Source: Paucilactobacillus suebicus DSM 5007 = KCTC 3549
GTDB taxonomy: Bacteria > Bacillota > Bacilli > Lactobacillales > Lactobacillaceae
Assembly: GCF_001434475.1 (NCBI RefSeq)
Contig: NZ_AZGF01000002.1
Coordinates: 85,349 to 149,348, forward strand
Direction: 5' to 3'
DNA: 64,000 nucleotides
Of this stretch, positions 1 to 10,959 are shown piece after piece (position 1 is the stretch's first letter; each line of letters starts with the position of its first letter). Under the pieces are notes generated by a model, which made no database searches, was not told where the DNA came from, and saw only the letters and a program-made list of their open reading frames with translations. A program made the position numbers and the translations under genes.

Positions 1-237
1 ACGCTTGATGTTAAGTGAAGTTTCACGACGAAGGTCACCTTCAACTTTAAGTTGATCAACCTCAGCACGTATCTTGTCTTCTTGATCAGGTGTTAAGTCA
101 CGAACACGGATATCTTCTGATACACCCGCGTTAGCAAGAATCTTTTGAGCACTTGTATTACCAATACCAAAAATATAAGTTAAGCCGATTACAATTCGTT
201 TGTCACGAGGTAAATCGACACCTGCAAAACGAGCCAT
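1..237 (-). CDS. rpsM: 30S ribosomal protein S13 (partial, 3' end cut by window)
   Basis: The first 79 codons are present and read [14 protein letters not shown], the universal S13 start. S13 sits in the head of the small subunit and contacts the P-site tRNA and the B1 bridges. The visible part covers the N-terminal fold with the helix-two-turn-helix residues ([11 protein letters not shown]). The start ATG follows an AGGAGG box. It lies 33 bases after rpmJ in the spc/alpha region. The C-terminal tail and the expected rpsK, rpoA and rplQ lie beyond the window edge. Confidence 0.97.
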   Translation of the reverse strand, partial: MARFAGVDLPRDKRIVIGLTYIFGIGNTSAQKILANAGVSEDIRVRDLTPDQEDKIRAEVDQLKVEGDLRRETSLNIKR

Positions 238-270
238 TTATTAGTACACCTCCAATTCAGTTTTATAAAA

Positions 271-390
271 TTACTTACCTTGACGTTGTTTGTGCTTTGG
301 ATTTGCAGAGCAAATTACCATAACACGGCCATTACGCTTGATCACTTTGCAGTGTTCGCACATTGGCTTTACTGATGGTCTTACTTTCAT
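271..390 (-). CDS. rpmJ: 50S ribosomal protein L36
   Basis: This 39-residue protein begins [15 protein letters not shown] and ends KQRQGK. L36 is the smallest 50S protein and binds 23S rRNA domain VI. The zinc-ribbon ligands are visible as CEHC followed by C27 and H33, so this is the zinc-binding form rather than a Cys-less paralogue. The ATG lies downstream of an AGGAGG box. It sits between infA and rpsM as in most Bacilli. Confidence 0.97.
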   Translation of the reverse strand: MKVRPSVKPMCEHCKVIKRNGRVMVICSANPKHKQRQGK

Positions 391-433
391 TGTAAAATAT
401 CCTCCTAGAAAGTCATAATCCAATTAAATACTA

Positions 434-652
434 CTATTTAAAGCGGAAAGTAATACGACCCTTTGTTAAATCATACGGAGACATTTCAACTTGAACACGA
501 TCACCAGGCAAAATTTTGATGTAGTGCATCCGAATCTTACCAGAGACATGTGCCAATATCTCATGTCCATTTTCTAATTCCACTTTAAACATAGCATTCG
601 GTAAAGTTTCCGTAACTTTACCTTCAATTTCGATCACATCGTCTTTTGCCAC
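434..652 (-). CDS. infA: translation initiation factor IF-1
   Basis: IF-1 binds the 30S A site during initiation. The 72-residue product starts at a GTG ([13 protein letters not shown]) placed eight bases after GGAGG. A longer frame from an upstream ATG at 706 adds 18 residues with no family counterpart, so the GTG start is preferred. The protein is a single S1/OB fold with the conserved [11 protein letters not shown] and PGDRV segments. It is separated from adk by 136 bases that hold a candidate internal promoter, so infA-rpmJ-rpsM may be transcribed partly on their own. Confidence 0.96.
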   Translation of the reverse strand: MAKDDVIEIEGKVTETLPNAMFKVELENGHEILAHVSGKIRMHYIKILPGDRVQVEMSPYDLTKGRITFRFK

Positions 653-732
653 GAAATATTCCTCCTTGTTCCTCAGATTCAACATAAAAATGGCGGACTT
701 ATCCATCCACCTTGACTTTTGTCAATAAACCT

Positions 733-761
733 AAAGTAGTGTACCACAGCTTTAATGACAA
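733..761 (-). promoter_or_regulatory. candidate internal promoter upstream of infA
   Basis: On the minus strand TTGTCA (756-761) and TACTTT (733-738) are separated by 17 bases in the adk-infA gap. A small dyad, TTGAC-4-GTCAA, lies just downstream at 712-725. The -10 is only a moderate match, so this is a proposal for an internal start serving infA and the genes after it. Confidence 0.45.
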
Positions 762-788
762 AGCAAGAATAGCACGTTATCGCACCAA

Positions 789-1448
<660 letters not shown>

Positions 1449-1461
1449 CTACAATTCCTCC

Positions 1462-2760
1462 TCAATCATGTATAAACCCAATATACTCTCTCTTCATATT
1501 CAAACCATTTAACTGTCTAACAACATCTAATGCAATTTGTACAACAATTAGTAAACTTGTTCCTCCCAAACCAATTGATTGACTTAAATTCCAAATGTCA
1601 CTTGCTAACAATGGAATCAAAGAAATAAATCCAAGGAAGACAGAACCAACTGTACTCAATCGCATTAAAACTCCAGCAACAAAGCTTTGAGTCCCCTTAC
1701 CAGGCCAAACACCTGGAATGTAACTGCCTTGTTTTTGTAAGTTCTCTGACAGTTTTTCAGGATTGACCTGAACGAAAGCATAGAAGAATGTAAATACAAC
1801 GATCAACAAGATATACAATGTTGTACCAGGTAACGTCTGCATATTAAATATATCAGTCATTACTTGATACCAAGTATCTCCACTATGATTTTGCTGGAAA
1901 GCCATTAAGATAGTTTGCGGTGTTGATACAAACGAACCAGCAAAAATAACCGGAATAACACCAGACACGTTTATCTTCAAAGGAAGATAACTACTATCTG
2001 GGGCACTTGTCGTACGACGTGTGTATTGAATCGGAAGACGACGCTCAGCTTGCTGAACCCAGGTAACAAACGTCACAATTATCAAAAGTGCAACGACCAC
2101 GACGGCGATAAAACCAATACCGATCCATAGCTCTTTACCAGAAGCACCAACAATTTGATCTTGCCAAAGTTGTTTGATACCACTAGGCATCTGAGCAATG
2201 ATACCTGCAAAGATAAGCATTGATACACCATTACCCAAACCACGTTCGGTAATCATATCACCCATCCACGTCGCTAACATAGTTCCGGCAGTTAGAATTA
2301 AACCTATCATCAGATATGTTTGAATTCCTGGATTATTGACTAGTTTCAATGTGCTTAAAGCGTTAAAACCAGCTGTAATACCAATTGATTGGATAAACCC
2401 AAGAACAATTGTCAACCAACGTGTTGCTTGATTAAGCTTACGTCGACCAACATCACCTTGTTTACTCCATTCAACGAACTTTGGAACGATGTCCATTTGC
2501 AAAAGTTGAACAACAATTTGAGCAGTGATATATGGTGAAACACCCATTGCAAACAATGAATAGTTTTCAAGCCCACCACCACTAAATGTATTCAAAATTG
2601 ATGCGAGCCCAGTAGATGCAACCTGCTGTAACGCAGCTGCATTTATACCTGGAACGGTGATATACGCACCAAGTCGGTACACAATTAGGACAAATAAAGT
2701 AAACAGAATCTTCTTACGAATCTCCGATACTTTAAATCCATTTTTGATAGTTGCAAACAT
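1462..2760 (-). CDS. secY: preprotein translocase subunit SecY
   Basis: Channel-forming subunit of the Sec translocon. The 432 residues contain about ten hydrophobic segments, the start [17 protein letters not shown], and conserved cytoplasmic-loop residues (ERRLPIQY near residue 240). The ATG overlaps the rplO stop by one base (TAATG) and its ribosome binding site lies inside rplO, so the two are translationally coupled. Length and topology are normal for the family. Confidence 0.98.
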   Translation of the reverse strand: MFATIKNGFKVSEIRKKILFTLFVLIVYRLGAYITVPGINAAALQQVASTGLASILNTFSGGGLENYSLFAMGVSPYITAQIVVQLLQMDIVPKFVEWSKQGDVGRRKLNQATRWLTIVLGFIQSIGITAGFNALSTLKLVNNPGIQTYLMIGLILTAGTMLATWMGDMITERGLGNGVSMLIFAGIIAQMPSGIKQLWQDQIVGASGKELWIGIGFIAVVVVALLIIVTFVTWVQQAERRLPIQYTRRTTSAPDSSYLPLKINVSGVIPVIFAGSFVSTPQTILMAFQQNHSGDTWYQVMTDIFNMQTLPGTTLYILLIVVFTFFYAFVQVNPEKLSENLQKQGSYIPGVWPGKGTQSFVAGVLMRLSTVGSVFLGFISLIPLLASDIWNLSQSIGLGGTSLLIVVQIALDVVRQLNGLNMKREYIGFIHD

Positions 2761-3194
2761 TAAATCACCTCAGTTTTACCACCTGCGGCCTCAATTGCTG
2801 AAACAGCAGAAGCAGAAAACTTAGCTGCTTTAACTGTTAACTTCTTAGTTAACTTTCCATTACCAAGAATTTTGATGCCATTTTTTTCGTTCTTGATTAC
2901 ACCATTTTCAACTAGTAAAGCAGGTGTAACTTCAGTGCCCTCATCGAATTGATCAAGGGTAGCTAAACTAACAATTGCGTATTCTTTACGACTGATGTTA
3001 GTGAATCCACGCTTTGGAATACGACGATAAAGTGGCATTTGGCCACCTTCAAAGCCTAAGCGTGTCTTGCTACGAGCCTTTTGACCTTTTTGACCACGAC
3101 CTGATGTTTTACCGTTACCAGCTGAGGTACCACGACCACGACGAGCGCGAACTCCACGTGATCCTTCTGCGGGTTGTAATTCATGTAACTTCAT
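2760..3194 (-). CDS. rplO: 50S ribosomal protein L15
   Basis: 144 residues starting [13 protein letters not shown], with the glycine- and arginine-rich N-terminal tail and the C-terminal globular domain. L15 is a 23S rRNA-binding assembly protein. An upstream in-frame GTG at 3206 is part of the AGGAGGTG ribosome binding site and is not the start. It overlaps secY by one base and follows rpmD. Confidence 0.97.
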   Translation of the reverse strand: MKLHELQPAEGSRGVRARRGRGTSAGNGKTSGRGQKGQKARSKTRLGFEGGQMPLYRRIPKRGFTNISRKEYAIVSLATLDQFDEGTEVTPALLVENGVIKNEKNGIKILGNGKLTKKLTVKAAKFSASAVSAIEAAGGKTEVI

Positions 3195-3225
3195 TTGGGT
3201 CTGCACCTCCTTATTGATTAATTAA

Positions 3226-3408
3226 TTACTTAACTTCTTCAATCGAAACTAGGTGAGCAATTTTAAAAATTGCACCACGCGTAGCTTCGTTATCTGGTTT
3301 AATTACAGAGCTGTTCACACGACCTAATCCAAGTGCTTTTACAATAGCACGGTGAGCTGGAAGACGGTGAGCGGCGCTATGGATTAACGTAATTTTAACT
3401 TGTGCCAT
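3226..3408 (-). CDS. rpmD: 50S ribosomal protein L30
   Basis: 60 residues ([15 protein letters not shown]) with the ferredoxin-like L30 fold, short bacterial form. It sits 12 bases after rpsE and 31 bases before rplO. The ATG follows an AGGA box. Nothing unusual is seen. Confidence 0.96.
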   Translation of the reverse strand: MAQVKITLIHSAAHRLPAHRAIVKALGLGRVNSSVIKPDNEATRGAIFKIAHLVSIEEVK

Positions 3409-3420
3409 AAGACTGTCCTC

Positions 3421-3924
3421 CTATTTAGATAAGTGTTCGAGTGAAACACCACGTAATGCTGAAACTTCATCAGCACTCTTCAATGCCTTCAAGCCTTCAA
3501 AAGTGGCACGAACAACATTGACAGGTGTGTTTGAGCCTAAACGCTTTGAAGTAACATCAGCAACACCAGCAAGTTCCATAACGGAACGAACAGCGCCACC
3601 GGCTGCAACTCCAGAACCTTCAACGGCTGGCTTTAACATAATACGGCCACCACCGTAAACACCAACTACTTCATGTGGAAGTGTTGTGCCGACGATTGGT
3701 ACTTCAATCAAGTTCTTTTTAGCCGCTTCTACAGCCTTACGAATTGCTTCTGGAACTTCTTGAGCTTTACCAGTGCCAAAACCAACGTGGCCCTTCTTGT
3801 CACCAACAATGACTAATGCAGCAAAACGTAGTCGACGACCACCTTTAACAACTTTAGTAATTCGATTGATAGCAACCACGTTATCTTCAAGATCTAATTT
3901 TGATGGGTCAATAAATGATGCCAT
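3421..3924 (-). CDS. rpsE: 30S ribosomal protein S5
   Basis: 167 residues: a double-stranded RNA-binding-like N-terminal domain ([22 protein letters not shown]) and a C-terminal S5 domain with the glycine-rich loop. S5 helps form the mRNA entry channel and affects decoding accuracy. The spectinomycin-loop region (VVKGGRR) looks wild type. Spacing to rplR is 22 bases. Confidence 0.97.
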   Translation of the reverse strand: MASFIDPSKLDLEDNVVAINRITKVVKGGRRLRFAALVIVGDKKGHVGFGTGKAQEVPEAIRKAVEAAKKNLIEVPIVGTTLPHEVVGVYGGGRIMLKPAVEGSGVAAGGAVRSVMELAGVADVTSKRLGSNTPVNVVRATFEGLKALKSADEVSALRGVSLEHLSK

Positions 3925-3946
3925 TACGGGTTATTCCTCCTTTTCT

Positions 3947-4300
3947 CTAGAATTTAAGTCCGTTTTCACGAGCTGCTTCAGCTAAAGCCTGTACACGACC
4001 ATGATACAGATAACCGCCACGATCAAATACAACTTCACTGACATTCTTTTCAGTACCACGTTTAGCGATCAATTCGCCAACCTTGGCTGCTTGTTCTGAT
4101 TTATTTCCACTAACTTCTTTGTCAATTGTGGAGGCACTTGCGAGCGTCACACCCTCTACATCATCAATTAATTGAGCGTAGATGTTTTTGTTAGAACGAT
4201 AAACACTTAAGCGTGGGCGCTGAGCAGTACCAGAAATCTTTCCGCGAACGCGTGCATGACGACGTTGGCGTGTTTTATTCTTATCTGGTTTTGAAATCAC
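3947..4300 (-). CDS. rplR: 50S ribosomal protein L18
   Basis: 117 residues starting [14 protein letters not shown]; binds 5S rRNA in the central protuberance. The start is a GTG six bases after GAGGTG. The in-frame GTG at 4309 is itself part of that ribosome binding site and would add only three residues. The C terminus ends [13 protein letters not shown], as is usual for L18. Confidence 0.95.
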   Translation of the reverse strand: MISKPDKNKTRQRRHARVRGKISGTAQRPRLSVYRSNKNIYAQLIDDVEGVTLASASTIDKEVSGNKSEQAAKVGELIAKRGTEKNVSEVVFDRGGYLYHGRVQALAEAARENGLKF

Positions 4301-4337
4301 AATAGTCACCTCTTTGATTTATTTTAAAACATTAAAA

Positions 4338-4874
4338 CTACTTACCAGTCTTACCTTCCAAACGACGAACATATTCATTTTCGTAACGAATACCTTTACC
4401 TTTGTAAGGTTCTGGTGAACGAACTGCACGTACTTCGGCAGCAAAGTCACCAACTTCTTGCTTACTGATACCACTAATTTTAATAGTAGTGTTATCAGGA
4501 ACTTCGAGCTTAAGACCTTCTGGAGTTTCGAATTCAACTGGATGTGAATAACCAACAGTCAAAATCAACTTAGTACCTTTTAATTGTGCACGATATCCGA
4601 CACCAACGAGCTTCAATGTTTTACCAAAGCCATTTACAACGCCTTCAACCATGTTGTTAACATTGGCACGTGTAGTACCGTGCAATGCACGAGTCTTGTT
4701 GTTGTCGTCAGGACGATCAAACTTAACTACGTTACCTTCAACAGTCATTGTAATAACTGAAGAAATAGCACGAGTTAATGAACCCTTAGGACCTTTAACT
4801 GTAACGTCATCACCATCGCGTGAAATTTCAACGCCTGCTGGCAAATCAATCTCTTTATAACCAATACGACTCAA
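4338..4874 (-). CDS. rplF: 50S ribosomal protein L6
   Basis: 178 residues ([14 protein letters not shown] at the start), two repeated L6 domains, ending with [21 protein letters not shown]6 lies near the factor-binding site of the 50S subunit. The start is a TTG eight bases after GGAGG. A GTG at 4883 in the same frame belongs to the ribosome binding site. A TTG start in a highly expressed gene is notable but matches the N terminus of the family. Confidence 0.96.
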   Translation of the reverse strand: MSRIGYKEIDLPAGVEISRDGDDVTVKGPKGSLTRAISSVITMTVEGNVVKFDRPDDNNKTRALHGTTRANVNNMVEGVVNGFGKTLKLVGVGYRAQLKGTKLILTVGYSHPVEFETPEGLKLEVPDNTTIKISGISKQEVGDFAAEVRAVRSPEPYKGKGIRYENEYVRRLEGKTGK

Positions 4875-4904
4875 TTTGTGCACCTCCTAACTATTATTAA
4901 TTAA

Positions 4905-5303
4905 TTACCAAACGTATGCGACTACTTCGCCGCCAATTTTCTTTGCTCGAGCTTCCTTATCGGTAACAACACCTTGAGAAGTCGAAATGATAGCAATTCC
5001 TAAGCCATTTAAAACCTTAGGAACGGCGTCAGCCTTAACGTATGAACGAAGACCTGGCTTCGAAATACGCTTAAGCCCTGAAATAACCCGTTCGTTGTCC
5101 TTACCATACTTCAAGAACACACGAATGATGCCTTGCTTATCATCGTCAATATATTCAACATCGCGAACGAAACCTTCGCTTTTTAAGATTTCTGCGATGT
5201 CTTTCTTAATTTTAGATGCAGGTACTTCAACTGAATCGTGACGAACCATATTGGCGTTACGAATACGAGTCAGAAAGTCTGCAATTGGATCACTCATAGA
5301 CAT
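4905..5303 (-). CDS. rpsH: 30S ribosomal protein S8
   Basis: 132 residues ([18 protein letters not shown]), ending [10 protein letters not shown]8 binds 16S helix 21 and in E. coli is the translational repressor of the spc operon. The C-terminal motif [13 protein letters not shown] is canonical. It lies 32 bases after rpsN. Confidence 0.97.
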   Translation of the reverse strand: MSMSDPIADFLTRIRNANMVRHDSVEVPASKIKKDIAEILKSEGFVRDVEYIDDDKQGIIRVFLKYGKDNERVISGLKRISKPGLRSYVKADAVPKVLNGLGIAIISTSQGVVTDKEARAKKIGGEVVAYVW

Positions 5304-5335
5304 CGATGTTTATCCTCCTTTTGTCGGTTTGTTGT

Positions 5336-5521
5336 TTACCAGCTGGCCTTCTTCATACCAGGAATCTGGCCCTTATGTGCGAGTTCGCGTAAGCAAATCC
5401 GGCATAGATGGAACTTTTGATAAACAGAATGTGGACGTCCACAACGTTCACAACGAGTGTAGTTTTGTGTTGAAAACTTAGCGGGACGCTTGTTTTTAGC
5501 AATTTGTGATTTTTTTGCCAA
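5336..5521 (-). CDS. rpsN: 30S ribosomal protein S14, zinc-binding type
   Basis: 61 residues with a zinc ribbon of two CxxC pairs (CERC and CRIC), the short zinc-dependent form of S14 (also called rpsZ). The start is TTG, nine bases after GGAGG, giving [16 protein letters not shown]. It sits in the standard place between rplE and rpsH. Confidence 0.96.
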   Translation of the reverse strand: MAKKSQIAKNKRPAKFSTQNYTRCERCGRPHSVYQKFHLCRICLRELAHKGQIPGMKKASW

Positions 5522-5539
5522 TTTGTGGAACCTCCTTAT

Positions 5540-6082
5540 TTATTTAGCAAATGGCATTCCTAATTCTGCCAATAATTCGCGTGATTCTTCATCAGATTGA
5601 GCTGTTGTAACAATTACAATATCCAATCCACGAACACGGTTAACGTTATCGTAATCAATTTCTGGGAAAATCAATTGTTCACGAACACCAAGTGTATAGT
5701 TACCACGGCCATCAAAAGCTTTATTGCTGACACCATGGAAATCACGAACACGTGGGAGAGAAACATTGATTAACTTATCCAAAAAGTCATACATGCGTTC
5801 GCCACGGAGTGTAACCTTCGCACCGATTGACATGCCCTCACGAAGACGGAAACCAGCGATTGATTTCTTAGCCTTTGTAACAAGTGGCTTCTGACCAGAA
5901 ATTAATTCTAGTTCTGCTACTGCTTCGTCCAAGTTTTTTGCATTTGTGGTGGCATCGCCAACACCCATGTTCAAAACAATCTTATCGATTTTTGGAGTTT
6001 GCATTACAGATGTATAGTTGAACTTTTCGATTAATGAAGGTGTAATTTCATTAACGTATTTTTCCTTAAGACGGTTTACCAT
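5540..6082 (-). CDS. rplE: 50S ribosomal protein L5
   Basis: 180 residues; binds 5S rRNA and helix 84 and contacts the P-site tRNA through the loop near residue 75. Conserved stretches are [14 protein letters not shown] near residue 40 and IIFPE-like IFPEIDYD near residue 140. The ATG is well placed after AAGGAGG. Neighbours are rplX and rpsN. Confidence 0.97.
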   Translation of the reverse strand: MVNRLKEKYVNEITPSLIEKFNYTSVMQTPKIDKIVLNMGVGDATTNAKNLDEAVAELELISGQKPLVTKAKKSIAGFRLREGMSIGAKVTLRGERMYDFLDKLINVSLPRVRDFHGVSNKAFDGRGNYTLGVREQLIFPEIDYDNVNRVRGLDIVIVTTAQSDEESRELLAELGMPFAK

Positions 6083-6109
6083 GAAGTATTATTCCTCCTT
6101 CCTTAAAGA

Positions 6110-6418
6110 TTAGTCAATTGTTTTGCCTGACTTCTTAGCTACGCGAACCTTTTTGCCATCAACAACTTTAAACCCAACGCGTGTTGGTTCATTTGTTGAA
6201 GGATCGATAAGCATAACGTTTGAAGCTTGAATTGGCGCCTCAGTGTCAATAACACCGCCTTGTGGATACTTGTTACTTGGCTTTTGGTGTTTCTTGATCA
6301 TATTTACGCCTTCGACAACCACGCGGTTTTCCTTAGCAAGTGTACTTTGGACAGTACCTTCCTTGCCTTTGTCCTTACCACTGATTACTCGAACTTTGTC
6401 ACCAGTTTTTACGAACAT
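6110..6418 (-). CDS. rplX: 50S ribosomal protein L24
   Basis: 102 residues ([21 protein letters not shown]) with the N-terminal KOW motif. L24 initiates 50S assembly. A GTG at 6430 in the same frame lies in the AGGAGGTG ribosome binding site, so the ATG at 6418 is preferred. Short basic C terminus, normal length. Confidence 0.96.
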   Translation of the reverse strand: MFVKTGDKVRVISGKDKGKEGTVQSTLAKENRVVVEGVNMIKKHQKPSNKYPQGGVIDTEAPIQASNVMLIDPSTNEPTRVGFKVVDGKKVRVAKKSGKTID

Positions 6419-6450
6419 GTTGATGTGCACCTCCTTATTAAATAGATGAA

Positions 6451-6819
6451 TTAAAGAACTTCTGGAGCTAATGAGACGATTCTCATGAAATCATCATCAC
6501 GTAGTTCACGGGCGATTGGTCCAAAAATACGAGTTCCTTGTGGGCTCTTGTCATCCTTAATAAGTACGGCAGCATTTTCGTCAAACTTGATGTAAGAACC
6601 ATCGTTACGACGAAGTCCAGCTTTTGTACGGACGACGACAGCTTTAACAACGTCTCCCTTTTTGACAACGCCACCTGGTGTTGCTTGTTTTACAGTAGCA
6701 ACAATAATGTCACCAATATTACCAGTCTTAACTCGTGAGCCACCCAAAATCTTAATTACTAAAATTTCACGGGCACCTGAGTTATCAGCGACCTTCAACC
6801 GACTTTCTTGTTGAATCAC
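6451..6819 (-). CDS. rplN: 50S ribosomal protein L14
   Basis: 122 residues ([18 protein letters not shown]), a five-stranded barrel that forms bridges B5 and B8 to the 30S subunit. The start is a GTG downstream of AAGGAGG. The C terminus [18 protein letters not shown] is canonical. Confidence 0.97.
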   Translation of the reverse strand: MIQQESRLKVADNSGAREILVIKILGGSRVKTGNIGDIIVATVKQATPGGVVKKGDVVKAVVVRTKAGLRRNDGSYIKFDENAAVLIKDDKSPQGTRIFGPIARELRDDDFMRIVSLAPEVL

Positions 6820-6871
6820 GGTTAATGTCCTCCTTCCATCTTCAAATCAGAATACGAATTTAAGTGATGAT

Positions 6872-7138
6872 TTAGATAATAACAGCTTTTTCAACAATAG
6901 AAAGCAGACGGAAACGTTTTTTAGCAGACAATGGACGAGTTTCCATGATCCGTACTAAATCGCCGGTCTTAGCATCGTTATTTTCATCATGCGCATAATA
7001 TTTCTTTGAGTACTTAACTCGCTTACCATACGAAGGGTCAGTCTTATAAGTATCAACTTGAACAGTAATTGTCTTGTCCATTTTGTCTGAAACAACACGA
7101 CCTTGGTATACCTTACGAGCATTACGATCTTCACTCAT
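6872..7138 (-). CDS. rpsQ: 30S ribosomal protein S17
   Basis: 88 residues with the OB fold of S17 ([20 protein letters not shown]) and the conserved [20 protein letters not shown] region. Primary 16S rRNA binder. It starts at ATG 23 bases after rpmC. Confidence 0.96.
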   Translation of the reverse strand: MSEDRNARKVYQGRVVSDKMDKTITVQVDTYKTDPSYGKRVKYSKKYYAHDENNDAKTGDLVRIMETRPLSAKKRFRLLSIVEKAVII

Positions 7139-7161
7139 GCGTTAATCCTCCTTTTCGTATT

Positions 7162-7368
7162 CTATTTGTTAATTTCTTGTTGCCGAAGAACTGTTTTCAC
7201 CCGCGCAATGTCTTTGCGAACTTGCTTTAGACTTGCGGTATTTTCAAGTTGACCAGTGGCCAATTGAAAACGTAAGTTGAACAATTGATCCTTCAGTTCT
7301 TTTTCTTTATTAAGCATTTCAGCAGTGGTTAATCCGTTCAATTCTTGAACAAAATCTTTACTTTTCAT
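7162..7368 (-). CDS. rpmC: 50S ribosomal protein L29
   Basis: 68 residues ([18 protein letters not shown]), a two-helix hairpin near the exit tunnel that takes part in docking SRP and trigger factor. The ATG at 7368 lies inside the last codons of rplP, an 11-base overlap, and the ribosome binding site (AGGTGG) is also in rplP. An in-frame GTG at 7380 is within that site and is rejected as the start. Confidence 0.94.
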   Translation of the reverse strand: MKSKDFVQELNGLTTAEMLNKEKELKDQLFNLRFQLATGQLENTASLKQVRKDIARVKTVLRQQEINK

Positions 7369-7792
7369 CTGATTGCCCACCTACTTCCTCACGTTTTACG
7401 ATCTTAACACGCATTGGTAACTTGTGGCCGGCTAAACGTAATGCTTCACGGGCAACTTCTTCAGAAACGCCACCTACTTCAAACATTACCTTACCGCGCT
7501 TAACAGGTGCTACCCAGCCTTCTGGTGTACCTTTCCCATTACCCATACGAACTCCGACACCTTTGCTCGTATATGACTTGTGTGGGAAAATCTTAATCCA
7601 AAGCTTTCCACCACGCTTCATGTAACGGTTCATAGCAACACGAGCGGCTTCAATCTGACGGTTTGAAACCCAGCTGGAGTCCAATGCTTGGATACCATAA
7701 TCACCAAAGCTAACGGCTTTACCACCCTTAGCTTCACCACGCATGTGGCCACGGTGAACACGACGGAACTTTACTCGTTTAGGTACTAGCAT
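7358..7792 (-). CDS. rplP: 50S ribosomal protein L16
   Basis: 144 residues ([19 protein letters not shown]), located near the A site and peptidyl transferase centre. Conserved [19 protein letters not shown] and the basic loop are intact. It overlaps rpmC at its 3' end and follows rpsC by two bases, so rpsC-rplP-rpmC look translationally coupled. Confidence 0.97.
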   Translation of the reverse strand: MLVPKRVKFRRVHRGHMRGEAKGGKAVSFGDYGIQALDSSWVSNRQIEAARVAMNRYMKRGGKLWIKIFPHKSYTSKGVGVRMGNGKGTPEGWVAPVKRGKVMFEVGGVSEEVAREALRLAGHKLPMRVKIVKREEVGGQSDEK

Positions 7793-7794
7793 GT

Positions 7795-8463
7795 TTATTT
7801 CCCTCCTTGCTCAGTAGCGTTCTTAGCGCCCTTCTTTTCTGGGAGAATTTCTCCACGATAAATCCAGGTCTTAACGCCCAAAGCACCATAAGTGGTGTGA
7901 GCTTCATCCCATGAATAATCAATATCTGCACGAAGTGTGTGCAAAGGAACTGTACCGTCAGCATAGGTTTCAACACGAGACATGTCGGCACCATTCAAAC
8001 GGCCAGCAACTTGAGTCTTAACACCCTTAGCACCCGCACGCATTGCACGTTGCATTGCACCACGCATTGCACGACGGAAAGCTACACGAGCTTCAAGTTG
8101 ACGAGCGATGCTTTCACCAACAAGGTGTGCATCAAGATCAGGCTTTTTGATTTCAACAATGTTAATGTGAACTCGTTTGCCTGTAAGACTGTTTAACTCT
8201 TTACGAAGTGCTTCAACTTCTGAACCACCCTTACCAATGACCATACCAGGCTTGGCAGTGTGAATTGAAACGTTCACGCGATTTGCTGCGCGTTCAATTT
8301 CAACGGTTGATACAGAGGCATCAGCAAGTCGTTTTGAAATATATTTACGGATCCGTAAATCTTCATTCAAGAATGTAGCAAAATCTTTTTCAGCATACCA
8401 CTTTGCTTGCCAATCGCGAATGACACCAACACGGAATCCTGTTGGATTAATCTTTTGACCCAC
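7795..8463 (-). CDS. rpsC: 30S ribosomal protein S3
   Basis: 222 residues starting at a GTG ([17 protein letters not shown]). The KH domain carries [12 protein letters not shown] near residue 75; the C-terminal domain carries [17 protein letters not shown] residues and ends with a lysine-rich tail. S3 lines the mRNA entry tunnel and contributes to its helicase activity. Twelve bases separate it from rplV. Confidence 0.97.
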   Translation of the reverse strand: MGQKINPTGFRVGVIRDWQAKWYAEKDFATFLNEDLRIRKYISKRLADASVSTVEIERAANRVNVSIHTAKPGMVIGKGGSEVEALRKELNSLTGKRVHINIVEIKKPDLDAHLVGESIARQLEARVAFRRAMRGAMQRAMRAGAKGVKTQVAGRLNGADMSRVETYADGTVPLHTLRADIDYSWDEAHTTYGALGVKTWIYRGEILPEKKGAKNATEQGGK

Positions 8464-8475
8464 TAGTTATTCCTC

Positions 8476-8823
8476 CTACTTTTCTGATACAACCACTGTA
8501 ATGTGACTTGTCCGTTTGTTAATTGGTGAAGCTGATCCCTTTGCACGGGGACGGAAACGCTTAAGCGTAGGTCCTTCATTTGCAAATGTTTGGCTTACAA
8601 CCAATGATTCACGATCTAAATCAAAATTGTTTTCAGCGTTTGCAACAGCAGATTTTAAAACTTTTTCTACGTCTGAAGCTGCACCACGAGGGGTGAACTT
8701 TAGAATTGCTAAAGCTTCAGCAACGCTCTTGCCACGAATGGCATCTAGAACGAGTCGAACCTTGCGGGCCGATACACGAACAGTCTTAGCAGTTGCTTTA
8801 GCTGATGTAATCTCTTCTGCCAT
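8476..8823 (-). CDS. rplV: 50S ribosomal protein L22
   Basis: 115 residues with the globular domain and the long beta-hairpin that reaches into the exit tunnel ([21 protein letters not shown]). No insertion or deletion is seen at the hairpin tip, the place of macrolide-resistance changes. The ATG follows an AGGAGGGTG box. Confidence 0.97.
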   Translation of the reverse strand: MAEEITSAKATAKTVRVSARKVRLVLDAIRGKSVAEALAILKFTPRGAASDVEKVLKSAVANAENNFDLDRESLVVSQTFANEGPTLKRFRPRAKGSASPINKRTSHITVVVSEK

Positions 8824-8836
8824 GATTCACCCTCCT

Positions 8837-9115
8837 TTATTTACCAGTTGTTTTATCGTCAGTACCATGACCATGGAACGTACGAGTTGGTACAAATTCG
8901 CCAAGCTTATGACCTACCATGTCTTCTTGAACGTAAACTGGAACATGCTTACGACCATCATACACAGCAAACGTGTAACCTACAAAGCTAGGGAAAATTG
9001 TTGAACGACGTGACCAAGTTTTGATCACTGATTTTTTGTCTGAATCAGCTTGTGCTTCGACCTTTTTCAAAAGGTGAGCATCAGCGAAAGGTCCTTTTTT
9101 CAAACTACGACCCAT
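8837..9115 (-). CDS. rpsS: 30S ribosomal protein S19
   Basis: 92 residues ([18 protein letters not shown]) forming a complex with S13 in the 30S head. Conserved [22 protein letters not shown] is intact. It starts at ATG and is followed 13 bases later by rplV. Confidence 0.97.
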   Translation of the reverse strand: MGRSLKKGPFADAHLLKKVEAQADSDKKSVIKTWSRRSTIFPSFVGYTFAVYDGRKHVPVYVQEDMVGHKLGEFVPTRTFHGHGTDDKTTGK

Positions 9116-9152
9116 TATGTGTTACCTCCTCTCGGATTCTACCGTTAACTAA

Positions 9153-9998
9153 TTAGCGAGTATGTGGTCCACGCTTGCGACCACGAACAATAAACTTGCT
9201 TGAACGTGCCTTGTGTGAACGTGTTTTCTTACCAACAGTCTTCTTACCCCATGGAGATAGAGGTGATGGCAGACCGACTGGAGCTTTACCTTCACCACCA
9301 CCATGAGGGTGATCGTTAGGGTTCATAACAGATCCACGAACGTGTGGGCGTTGACCAGAGTAACGCTTGCGACCAGCTTTACCAACATTAATTAACTCAT
9401 GTTGTTCATTACCAACTGTACCGATAGATGCACGGCAAGTTGAAAGAACCATTCGAACTTCACCTGAAGCAAGACGAACAAGAACATACTTGTCTTCCTT
9501 ACCAAGGATTTGTGCTGAAACACCAGCGGAACGGGCCAATTGGCCACCCTTACCTGGCTTTAATTCAATGTTGTGGATGATAGTACCAACAGGGATGTTT
9601 GATAATGGAAGAGCATTACCTACCTTAATATCAACATCTGGGCCTGATTGTACTTGAGTACCAACAGTTAAACCCTTTGGAGCAATGATATATGATTTAG
9701 TACCATCAGCATATCCAAGTAAAGCGATATTTGCTGTACGGTTTGGATCATATTCAATTGCTTTAACAGTTGCTGGAACATCATCTTTGATACGCTTGAA
9801 ATCAATAATACGATATTGACGCTTTGTACCACCGCCACGGTGACGAACAGTAATATGTCCGTAACTATTACGGCCGGCCGTGTGACTTAGCGGAGCAAGT
9901 AATGACTTTTCTGGAGTAGTTTTAGTAATCTCTTCAAAGTCAGAACCAGTCATGTTACGACGACCGTTAGTGGTTGGTTTGTATTTCCGAATTCCCAC
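9153..9998 (-). CDS. rplB: 50S ribosomal protein L2
   Basis: 281 residues starting at GTG ([15 protein letters not shown]) after AGGAGG. L2 is a core 23S-binding protein close to the peptidyl transferase centre; the essential C-terminal histidine region ([18 protein letters not shown]) is present. Normal length, no insertion. Confidence 0.98.
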   Translation of the reverse strand: MGIRKYKPTTNGRRNMTGSDFEEITKTTPEKSLLAPLSHTAGRNSYGHITVRHRGGGTKRQYRIIDFKRIKDDVPATVKAIEYDPNRTANIALLGYADGTKSYIIAPKGLTVGTQVQSGPDVDIKVGNALPLSNIPVGTIIHNIELKPGKGGQLARSAGVSAQILGKEDKYVLVRLASGEVRMVLSTCRASIGTVGNEQHELINVGKAGRKRYSGQRPHVRGSVMNPNDHPHGGGEGKAPVGLPSPLSPWGKKTVGKKTRSHKARSSKFIVRGRKRGPHTR

Positions 9999-10027
9999 TT
10001 TATTTTCCTCCTATTCTAGATTTTTAA

Positions 10028-10315
10028 TTATTCTTCGTTGAATAATTTAATTTCATTTGAATCGGCAGATAAAGTGACAATAGCCTTACGACGCTTCTTA
10101 GTGTAGCCAGCGTAACGGCCTTGACGCTTCAACTTACCTTTAACATTCATAATATTAACTTTAACTACCTTAACATCGAAGATTTCTTCGATAGCTTTCT
10201 TAACTTGAGTCTTGGTAGCTCGTACATCAACATCAAATGCATAACGCTTGTCATCCATGAATGCCATCGTTGCTTCTGTGACAACTGGACGTAAAATAAT
10301 ATCGCGTGCTTCCAT
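10028..10315 (-). CDS. rplW: 50S ribosomal protein L23
   Basis: 95 residues ([17 protein letters not shown]), located at the tunnel exit and a docking site for trigger factor and SRP. Its ATG overlaps the rplD stop (TAATG). The [17 protein letters not shown] segment is canonical. Confidence 0.96.
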   Translation of the reverse strand: MEARDIILRPVVTEATMAFMDDKRYAFDVDVRATKTQVKKAIEEIFDVKVVKVNIMNVKGKLKRQGRYAGYTKKRRKAIVTLSADSNEIKLFNEE

Positions 10316-10941
10316 TATGCGAGCACCTCCTCTACTTGAGAAAGAGCTGATTGAGTAATTACTAACTTGTCGTTATTAACTACATCTAAAATATTAACAT
10401 TTGCAGCATTTGTAACAGTTACATTAGCAATGTTACGAGCTGACAAAGCAACATTTTCATTATCTTTATCAAGAACTAATAAAGTCTTTTCTGCAACTTT
10501 TAAGTTTGCCAAGACAGCAGTGAACTCTTTTGTCTTTGGTTTGTCAAAGCTGATTGAATCAACAACGACAAGTTTGTCATCAGCAACCTTCTCTGACAAA
10601 GCAGACTTGATTGCTAATTGACGTACCTTACGGGGTAATTTGAAACTGTATGAACGTGGTGTAGGTCCAAATACAATTCCACCGCCACGCCATTGTGGTG
10701 ACCGAATTGATCCTTGACGTGCACGACCAGTTCCCTTTTGACGCCATGGCTTCTTACCACCACCGCTAACTGCACTACGATTCTTAACGGCATGTGTACC
10801 TTGACGTAATGATGCACGTTGACGTAAAACCGCATCATAAATGGCATTTTGGTTTGGTTCAATACCAAAAACATCGGCATTTAAATCAACCGTGCCATTT
10901 TGGCTTCCATCTTGTTTATATAATGCAACGCTTGTTGTCAT
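10315..10941 (-). CDS. rplD: 50S ribosomal protein L4
   Basis: 208 residues with the extended loop that enters the exit tunnel ([15 protein letters not shown]), unmodified at the usual macrolide-resistance positions. In E. coli L4 is the autogenous regulator of the S10 operon; whether it plays that role here, through the long rpsJ leader, is inference. Overlaps rplW by one base. Confidence 0.97.
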   Translation of the reverse strand: MTTSVALYKQDGSQNGTVDLNADVFGIEPNQNAIYDAVLRQRASLRQGTHAVKNRSAVSGGGKKPWRQKGTGRARQGSIRSPQWRGGGIVFGPTPRSYSFKLPRKVRQLAIKSALSEKVADDKLVVVDSISFDKPKTKEFTAVLANLKVAEKTLLVLDKDNENVALSARNIANVTVTNAANVNILDVVNNDKLVITQSALSQVEEVLA

Positions 10942-10959
10942 TACCTAGTTCCTCCCTTC

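Noticed and set aside
8516..9004. A 162-codon + strand frame across rplV and rpsS
   Set aside because: Antisense to two conserved ribosomal genes, without ribosome binding site or recognisable domain.
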